Notes under the pieces: generated by a model
Seen by the model: the letters and a program-made list of their open reading frames with translations, nothing else
Database searches by the model: none
What the model was told of the DNA's origin: nothing
DNA from: Haloferax prahovense DSM 18310
GTDB taxonomy: Archaea > Halobacteriota > Halobacteria > Halobacteriales > Haloferacaceae
Assembly (NCBI RefSeq): GCF_000336815.1
Contig: NZ_AOLG01000012.1
Coordinates: forward strand, 79,261-143,260
Direction of reading: 5' to 3'
DNA length: 64,000 nt
Shown here: piece by piece, positions 59,150 to 64,000 of the stretch
How positions within the stretch are numbered: position 1 is the first letter of the stretch
Layout of the letters: each line of letters opens with the position of its first letter
Made by a program: the position numbers and the translations under genes

Positions 59150-59587
59150 GTGCCCTCCATCGTTCCGTCGCCCGCGGAGGCGACGCTGTTTTTCGTCCCG
59201 GTCGTCGTCCTCGTCGCCACGTCGCTTTGGGTCTCGCAGAACGCCGCCGCCCGCGGCCACGGGTTCCCGAACCTCCTCGGGGCGCTCGTCGCCTTCGTTC
59301 CGGTCGGACTGGTCGCGTACCTGTTGTTTTTCGTCAGCGGGTCGTCGAGGCGGCGACCGCCGTCGAGGACCGAACGCGCCGCGCTCGCCGTGATGCTCGC
59401 CGGTGTCGCCTCGTACGTCGCCGGCGCGTTCACGCTCCCGCCCGACCCGTTCACGCAGGGTCGCTGGCTCATCGTCGCGTTCGTCGCGCTCCTGCCGGTC
59501 TCGTACGTCGTCGTCTATCGGCGAGGCCACCGCGTCGTCACGCGACCCGTCCGTCGCCAGATTCGAGCGCGCATCGGGCGCGAGTGA
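59150..59587 (+). CDS. Hypothetical four-helix membrane protein
   Basis: 145 residues from GTG 59150 (MPSIVPSPAEATLFFVPVVV). It has four hydrophobic segments with an Arg-rich loop in the middle (SSRRRPPSRTERAA) and a strongly basic C-terminus (RRGHRVVTRPVRRQIRARIGRE). No family is recognised. It follows the kinase by 54 nt and may be co-transcribed. Confidence 0.72.
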   Translation: MPSIVPSPAEATLFFVPVVVLVATSLWVSQNAAARGHGFPNLLGALVAFVPVGLVAYLLFFVSGSSRRRPPSRTERAALAVMLAGVASYVAGAFTLPPDPFTQGRWLIVAFVALLPVSYVVVYRRGHRVVTRPVRRQIRARIGRE

Positions 59588-59657
59588 CGCGGACGGTCGC
59601 GTTTCGGTCGCGTCAGTTGCGCCTCGGGCGCGTCGGGTTAGTGACCGGTGGCGTGCC

Positions 59658-59664
59658 TTTTATA
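59658..59664 (+). promoter_or_regulatory. TATA element of the MBF1-like gene
   Basis: TTTTATA is centred about 28 nt before ATG 59689, giving a leaderless transcript. Confidence 0.7.
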
Positions 59665-59688
59665 CGCGGCGGGCGGGTACGTGAGTGT

Positions 59689-60210
59689 ATGCCTCAGTGC
59701 GAGATGTGCGGCTCCGACCAAGCCTCTCTGAAGACTGTGAAGGTCGAAGGCGCAGAACTGCAGCTGTGTGACGACTGCGCCGAGTTCGGCACGGAGGTCC
59801 GCACCGAGTCGACTTCCAGCGCGAGCACGAAGTACTCCACGTCCTCCTCGTCGGGCTCGAACTCCTCTCGCTCCTCGGGGTCGTCTTCCTCCTCGTCGTC
59901 GAAGCGCCGCCGCCGCGACATGTTCGACGACATGGACGAAATCGCGACCGACTACGACGACCGCATCCGGCAGGCGCGGGAGTCCCGCGGAATGAGCCAA
60001 GAGGAACTCGCCCAGTCGCTCAACGAGAAGGCGAGCCTCATCCGCAAGCTCGAACGCGGCGACATCATGCCGCCGGACTCCGTCCGGAAGAAAATCGAGC
60101 GCAAGCTCGACATCTCGCTGGTCGAAGGCGAGAGCGACGACGACTCCGAGTGGTCCGGCGGCGGCTCCACGACGACCACCCTCGGCGACGTGGTCAAGCG
60201 CAAAGACTGA
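59689..60210 (+). CDS. MBF1-like zinc-ribbon/HTH transcription factor
   Basis: 173 residues. A zinc ribbon (C4, C7, C27, C30) is followed by a Ser/Thr linker (about 41-75) and an XRE-type helix-turn-helix (about 94-145: ESRGMSQEELAQSLNEKASLIRKLERG). This is the archaeal multiprotein bridging factor architecture; aMBF1 associates with the small ribosomal subunit and TBP. The very Ser-rich linker is longer than in most archaea. The start ATG 59689 is fixed by conserved MPQCEMCGSD. Confidence 0.93.
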   Translation: MPQCEMCGSDQASLKTVKVEGAELQLCDDCAEFGTEVRTESTSSASTKYSTSSSSGSNSSRSSGSSSSSSSKRRRRDMFDDMDEIATDYDDRIRQARESRGMSQEELAQSLNEKASLIRKLERGDIMPPDSVRKKIERKLDISLVEGESDDDSEWSGGGSTTTTLGDVVKRKD

Positions 60211-60335
60211 CGCGAGCCGGCGACCGACGCCGACGACCCATCGCGGAAACGACGCGGTCGGTTTCTCCGCACCGTTTATCACGATTTTCCGCCCGCGAGA
60301 CGCCGTCTCGTGGCAATCGCGGCCCCGAAAACCAA

Positions 60336-60342
60336 TTTATTA
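60336..60342 (+). promoter_or_regulatory. TATA element of tpiA
   Basis: TTTATTA is centred 28 nt before GTG 60367, which supports this start over the frame that is open 19 codons earlier. Confidence 0.65.
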
Positions 60343-60366
60343 GTCTCGCCGGACGCGACTTCGACT

Positions 60367-61011
60367 GTGTTCATCCTAGTCAACCTCAAAGCGTACCCGT
60401 GTGACCCGATCGAAGTCGCCACCGCCGCGCGCGACGTGGCCGAGGAGTCCGGCGTCCGCATCGCCGTCTCCCCACAGGCGGCCGACATCTCCCGCGTCGC
60501 CGACACCGGCGTCGAGACGTGGGCCCAGCACGTCGACCCGAACGGCCACGGCAGCCACACCGGCAGCACCCTCGCCGAGGCCGTCGCCGAGGCCGGCGCG
60601 GTCGGCACGCTCATCAACCACTCCGAAAAGCGCCTGAAGCTCGCCGACATCGACGGCTCCGTACAGGCCGCCGAGCGAGCGGACCTCGAAACCTGCGTCT
60701 GCGCCAACAACCCCGCCCAAATCGGCGCGGTCGCCGCGCTGGGCCCCGACTCGGTCGCCGTCGAGCCGCCGGAACTCATCGGCGGCGACGTCTCCGTCGC
60801 GACCGCCGACCCCGGCATCGTCACCGACGCCGTCGACGCCGCGGCCAACGTGGATGACGACGTTGCTGTCTACTGCGGCGCGGGCATCTCGACCGGCGAC
60901 GACGTGGTGACCGCTGAGGAACTCGGCGCGTCCGGCATCCTCCTCGCCTCCGGCGTCGCCAAGGCCGACGACCCGCGCGCGGCGCTCGAAGACCTCGTCT
61001 CCGGCCTGTAA
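60367..61011 (+). CDS. tpiA: Triosephosphate isomerase
   Basis: 214 residues from GTG 60367, the shorter archaeal TIM form. Catalytic residues are N6 and K8 (VNLKAY), H85 (INHSEKR) and E133 (AVEPPELIG), with the phosphate loop [10 protein letters not shown] near 178-187. It interconverts dihydroxyacetone phosphate and glyceraldehyde-3-phosphate. The gene is monocistronic and convergent with the HerA-like ATPase gene. Confidence 0.96.
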   Translation: MFILVNLKAYPCDPIEVATAARDVAEESGVRIAVSPQAADISRVADTGVETWAQHVDPNGHGSHTGSTLAEAVAEAGAVGTLINHSEKRLKLADIDGSVQAAERADLETCVCANNPAQIGAVAALGPDSVAVEPPELIGGDVSVATADPGIVTDAVDAAANVDDDVAVYCGAGISTGDDVVTAEELGASGILLASGVAKADDPRAALEDLVSGL

Positions 61012-61056
61012 GCGCGCCAAAATTCTCCTTCCGACCGACGGCCCGCGTCTCGACGT

Positions 61057-62823
61057 CTACTCGCCGTCGCCTTCTTCTTCGACGAACGACGCCTCGATAG
61101 CCGCGACCGTCTCCCGGAGTTCGTCGTCGCCCAAGAGGTCCGCGTACTCGTCGCTCACGAGGTCCGGCAGCGCGTACTCGTACTTCCCGCGGCCGGCGTG
61201 GCGGATGAAGCCCGCCCGACGGAGCGAGCGGTTCCGGCCGTAGGCGAGGTGCTGGTCGCCGGTCTCGCCCGCGGCGACGTGGGCCGCCAACGGGTCGGAG
61301 ATGCCGCGCTCGCGGTAGTGCGCGAGCATTCCGTGGTGGACGTCGCCCAGCGCGTTCACGATGGCCGTCATGCGGTCGACCACGTCGCGGCGGCTCTCGG
61401 CACCCGGCGCGGGGTGGAGTTCCGCTGGCTCGAAGTCGCCCATCTCGGCGGCCGCCATCCACGACTCGTCGTCGGCCGGCGCGGCCGCAGGGGCCGCGTC
61501 GCCCGTGCCATCGGCGCCGTCAGCCCCCGCCTCGTCGCTCTCGGAGAGCAGTCCGTGCGTCGGCCACGGCGGCCCGGACGGAGCTTCGAGCGGTCGTCGG
61601 GGCGGTGTGTCGCCGGTGTTCTCGATCCCGTCGCCACCCTCAGCGGCGGCGTCGGCTGCCGCGTTCGCCACGTCACCATCGGTGGCCTCGTTGTACTCGC
61701 CGAGCGCGGCCTGCTTTTCGGTGGGGCGGTTGAGGTTGCGACCGTCGCCGCCGCGGTAGGGCGACTCCGCCTTCTGGAACATCGCCTGCGCGAACTGGTC
61801 GGCCATCCGCGAGAGGTCTCGCGCCTCCTCTAGCTCCCGTTCGAGCTGTCGAATCTTCGCGTCCTTCTTGTCTATCTCCTGTCTGAGGTCGGCGATGCGG
61901 CTCTCCTGTCTTGCCTTCTCGTCGGAAATCTCCTTGAGGTCGGAGACGAGGTCGCCGTCGACGGACTTCAGGTCCGGGCGCTCGAAGTCGTCGAGGCCCG
62001 GCGTCGCGCCCGCGTCGAACGTCTGCTTCTTGTGGAACTGCACGCGCCGAATCGACTCGGACCAGTCGGTGACGAGGAATCCCTCGCCGTTGCCCATGTC
62101 CTCGATGGCGTCGGCGTACTCCGACCCGAGGATTCGCCCGACGACCTTGGTGTCGTTGCGCCACGTGAGGCGGTGCCAGACGAGCCAGTCGCACTGGGTG
62201 ATGAAGTCCTTTTTGACGTCGGCGGGGCGCTGGGAGATGCCGACGACCCCGAGGCCGTGTTTGCGGCCGCGCTTTCCGATTTTGATGAGCATCTTGCCCG
62301 CCTCGTCCATCCCGCCCTTCTCGGGGATGTACTCGTGGCACTCCTCGATGAGCATCAAAAACGGCTTCTTGAGCTTCTTCTCCTTCGCAAAGAGGTGTTT
62401 CGCGACCTCCGTCACCAGTTCGTCGGAGGCCGCGTCGTCGAGGTAGCCGGACACGTCGAGGATGATAGGAACGTTCTGTTCGAGCGCGAGCGTGGCGAGT
62501 CGCTCCGCGTGCTCGGGGCTCACCTGGATGTCGCACTCCTCGTCGGCCCCGGCGTGGAGCAGTTCGAACTCCTGTTTGAGGCCGTAGTACTCGCCGTCCG
62601 TGTCGACGATGAGCACCGGGAAGTTGGCCGACAGCAGGTTCTCGATGATGACCGACGCCGTGTTCGACTTGCCCGACCCGGACTTGCCGGTGACGAACCC
62701 CCGACCGGTGAGGATGTCGACCACCGGCAGGTCGACCGTCGTCCCCGGCTCTTCGGCTCCCTCTCCCCCTGGACCGTCGCTGATCTCGGCGACCGAGATG
62801 GTTTCCGTGTCCGAATCCGTCAT
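61057..62823 (-). CDS. HerA-like ATPase with long C-terminal extension
   Basis: 588 residues. Walker A is GKSGSGKS at 46-53, Walker B about 155-161 (FLMLIEE), with arginine-finger-type residues in GKRGRKHGLG. This DUF87/HerA core translocates DNA with NurA in archaea. After about residue 280 there is a coiled coil (LRQEIDKKDAKIRQLERELEEAR), then an Ala/Gly/Asp-rich linker and a small helical domain. There is no NurA next to it, so it is likely the shorter HerA-paralogue of haloarchaea. It is followed in the other direction by polymerase IV. Confidence 0.88.
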   Translation of the reverse strand: MTDSDTETISVAEISDGPGGEGAEEPGTTVDLPVVDILTGRGFVTGKSGSGKSNTASVIIENLLSANFPVLIVDTDGEYYGLKQEFELLHAGADEECDIQVSPEHAERLATLALEQNVPIILDVSGYLDDAASDELVTEVAKHLFAKEKKLKKPFLMLIEECHEYIPEKGGMDEAGKMLIKIGKRGRKHGLGVVGISQRPADVKKDFITQCDWLVWHRLTWRNDTKVVGRILGSEYADAIEDMGNGEGFLVTDWSESIRRVQFHKKQTFDAGATPGLDDFERPDLKSVDGDLVSDLKEISDEKARQESRIADLRQEIDKKDAKIRQLERELEEARDLSRMADQFAQAMFQKAESPYRGGDGRNLNRPTEKQAALGEYNEATDGDVANAAADAAAEGGDGIENTGDTPPRRPLEAPSGPPWPTHGLLSESDEAGADGADGTGDAAPAAAPADDESWMAAAEMGDFEPAELHPAPGAESRRDVVDRMTAIVNALGDVHHGMLAHYRERGISDPLAAHVAAGETGDQHLAYGRNRSLRRAGFIRHAGRGKYEYALPDLVSDEYADLLGDDELRETVAAIEASFVEEEGDGE

Positions 62824-62886
62824 CCGGTTTGGTCGACTCCCTCGGAGGCCATAGTTCCTCCCCCTCGCCCCGTCGGTCCCGCGGCG

Positions 62887-64000
62887 TCAGTCGAACTCGA
62901 CGAGCGACGACTGGCCCTCGTGCGAGCGGGTTCCACCGCCGGCGTTCGGGGGCTCGTCGTCGCCGGCGTCGTCGCTGGTGTCGTCGCCGACGCGGTCGTC
63001 TGAAATGTCGTCGCCGCCGGACCCGGTCGACTCCCACCCGTCGAGGCTCGACTGGTCGGCGTCCGCGAACGAGAGCTTCGAGACGCGGACGCCGAGCTTT
63101 CGGACGGTCGTCTCTTCGAACTCGGCGTCGAGTAAGTCGAGCGCGACCGATTCGACGAGTTCTGGGTCGTCCACGGGCCCGGAAAGCGACGTCGCCCGCG
63201 TGTTGATGTCGAACGGCGGGACGACCACCTTGATGCCGATGGTCCGGTACATCGCCCCGCGGGAGTTCGCGCGGTCGGCCACGTCGGCCGCGAGGGCGCG
63301 AACGACCTCCCGCTTGTCCTCGATGTCGTCGGTCGGCTCGGTGAACGCAGACTCCCGCGAGAGGCTCTTGGGTCGGCCCGTCGGCGTGACCGTCCGGTCG
63401 TCGTAGCCGCGGGCTCGCTCGTGGAGTTCGCGGCCGCGGGAGCCGAACTCGGCTTCGAGGACCGAGGCGTCGGCCTCGGCGAGGTCGCCCGCCGTCTCGA
63501 CGCCGAGCGAGCCGAGCTTTCGGGCCGTCACGGGGCCGACGCCGTGGACCTCCTCGACCGGGATGGGTGCGAGAAAGGACCGAACCTCGCCGGGACGGAC
63601 GACGACCAGCCCGTCGGGCTTGTCGAAGTCGGAGGCGATTTTCGCGGTCGACATGTTCGGCGCGACGCCGATAGAGGCCGCGACGCCGACCTCGCGGGCG
63701 ATGCGCTGTTTCACGTAGCGGGCGAAGCCCTCCGCCAGCGTCCGGTCGCCCGAGGCCGCGAGGTCCCACGCAGTCCGGTCGGTCACGTCGAGGTAGGCCT
63801 CGTCGATGCTCACCTCGCGGACCACGTCGGCGCAGTCGTGGAGAATCGCCTTCACGTCGGCGGCGACCTCCTTGTAGAACTCGAGGTCGACGGTGCGGTA
63901 GTGGCCCGCCGCCGCGGGGTCGTCGTCGGGGCCGAGGCCCTCGGTTCGCGGGAGGCGTTCGAGCGCGGTCGAAATCGGCTGGGCGCTCTCGACGCCGAAC
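62887..64000 (-). CDS. DNA polymerase IV (Y-family), 5' part outside window
   Basis: 371 codons are visible; the N-terminus lies beyond 64000. The catalytic motif SIDEAYLD and the helix-hairpin-helix GVGPVTARKLGSLG are present, followed by the little-finger domain. The acidic tail ends QSSLVEFD, a PCNA-interacting-peptide-like motif. Y-family polymerases copy past DNA damage; in this UV-exposed organism it would complement the photolyase. The true start is not in the window. Confidence 0.93.
   Translation of the reverse strand, partial: FGVESAQPISTALERLPRTEGLGPDDDPAAAGHYRTVDLEFYKEVAADVKAILHDCADVVREVSIDEAYLDVTDRTAWDLAASGDRTLAEGFARYVKQRIAREVGVAASIGVAPNMSTAKIASDFDKPDGLVVVRPGEVRSFLAPIPVEEVHGVGPVTARKLGSLGVETAGDLAEADASVLEAEFGSRGRELHERARGYDDRTVTPTGRPKSLSRESAFTEPTDDIEDKREVVRALAADVADRANSRGAMYRTIGIKVVVPPFDINTRATSLSGPVDDPELVESVALDLLDAEFEETTVRKLGVRVSKLSFADADQSSLDGWESTGSGGDDISDDRVGDDTSDDAGDDEPPNAGGGTRSHEGQSSLVEFD

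Noticed and set aside
1-64000. CRISPR arrays, insertion sequences, rRNA operons
   Set aside because: No regularly spaced direct repeats, transposase genes, terminal repeats or rRNA sequence were found while reading the window.

Overview
This window looks like a piece of a haloarchaeal main chromosome, most likely a Haloferax species closely related to but not identical with H. volcanii. The support is: high GC with strongly GC-biased third codon positions; very acidic proteins; many leaderless genes with an AT-rich TATA element 25-30 nt before ATG or GTG; Tat-type lipoproteins; families confined to haloarchaea (HalX response regulator, DUF5794, DUF5795, DUF7503/7504-like); a dihydrofolate reductase very close to my memory of H. 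volcanii HdrA; and a tRNA-Trp with a 103-nt intron. There is no rRNA, insertion sequence, integrase or CRISPR array. Family names and the organism come from recognition and memory, since no search was run.

Layout. 1-9.6 kb holds housekeeping and metabolic genes: membrane hydrolase, AhpD-like peroxidase, cold-shock protein, FeS photolyase, creatininase/ArfB-like enzyme, acyl-CoA synthetase, a bactofilin-like membrane protein, aldo/keto reductase and an MFS carrier. 9.7-15.6 kb is a redox and metal island: P19/Tp34-like lipoprotein, SCO1, DyP-like peroxidase, CcdA, TlpA, a DsbA-like lipoprotein and a 2Fe-2S ferredoxin. 15.6-20.6 kb has Nudix, an exosome-associated RNA-binding protein, a peroxiredoxin-like protein, transporters and several small proteins. 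20.6-28.4 kb is one six-gene MoxR/DUF58/von Willebrand A operon with overlapping genes. 28.6-33.7 kb contains NhaC, two PH-domain membrane proteins, an Lrp regulator translationally coupled to an aminotransferase, and UspA. 33.8-38.8 kb is the least familiar part: a KaiC-like protein without a P-loop, a CHAT-type cysteine peptidase, a 46-residue membrane protein, an orphan HalX regulator and a TrmB regulator.

39-43 kb has guaB, a long AT-rich gap with small ORFs, DUF5794, a frameshifted YjbQ gene, DUF5795 and the intron-bearing tRNA-Trp. 44-48 kb is a pterin/deazaflavin neighbourhood: hdrA faces a tight operon ArfA - dehydrogenase - PTPS - glycosyltransferase. 48.4-52.9 kb has HAD, DJ-1, OsmC, metallo-hydrolase and FAH-family enzymes. 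52.9-55.1 kb is a GMC oxidoreductase operon whose promoter carries a DtxR-like palindrome. 55.3-57.5 kb couples hisC, a Fap7-type kinase and a CDP-alcohol phosphatidyltransferase. 57.5-64 kb has a PAS histidine kinase, an MBF1-like factor, triosephosphate isomerase, a HerA-like ATPase and a DNA polymerase IV cut by the window end.

The most unusual elements are: the CHAT/KaiC-like/small-membrane-protein set; two identical TGACAC-N4-TGACAC sites at the same distance from two start codons; the DtxR-like operator at the GMC operon; a perfect inverted repeat at the hdrA start; and the pterin/glycosyltransferase operon.
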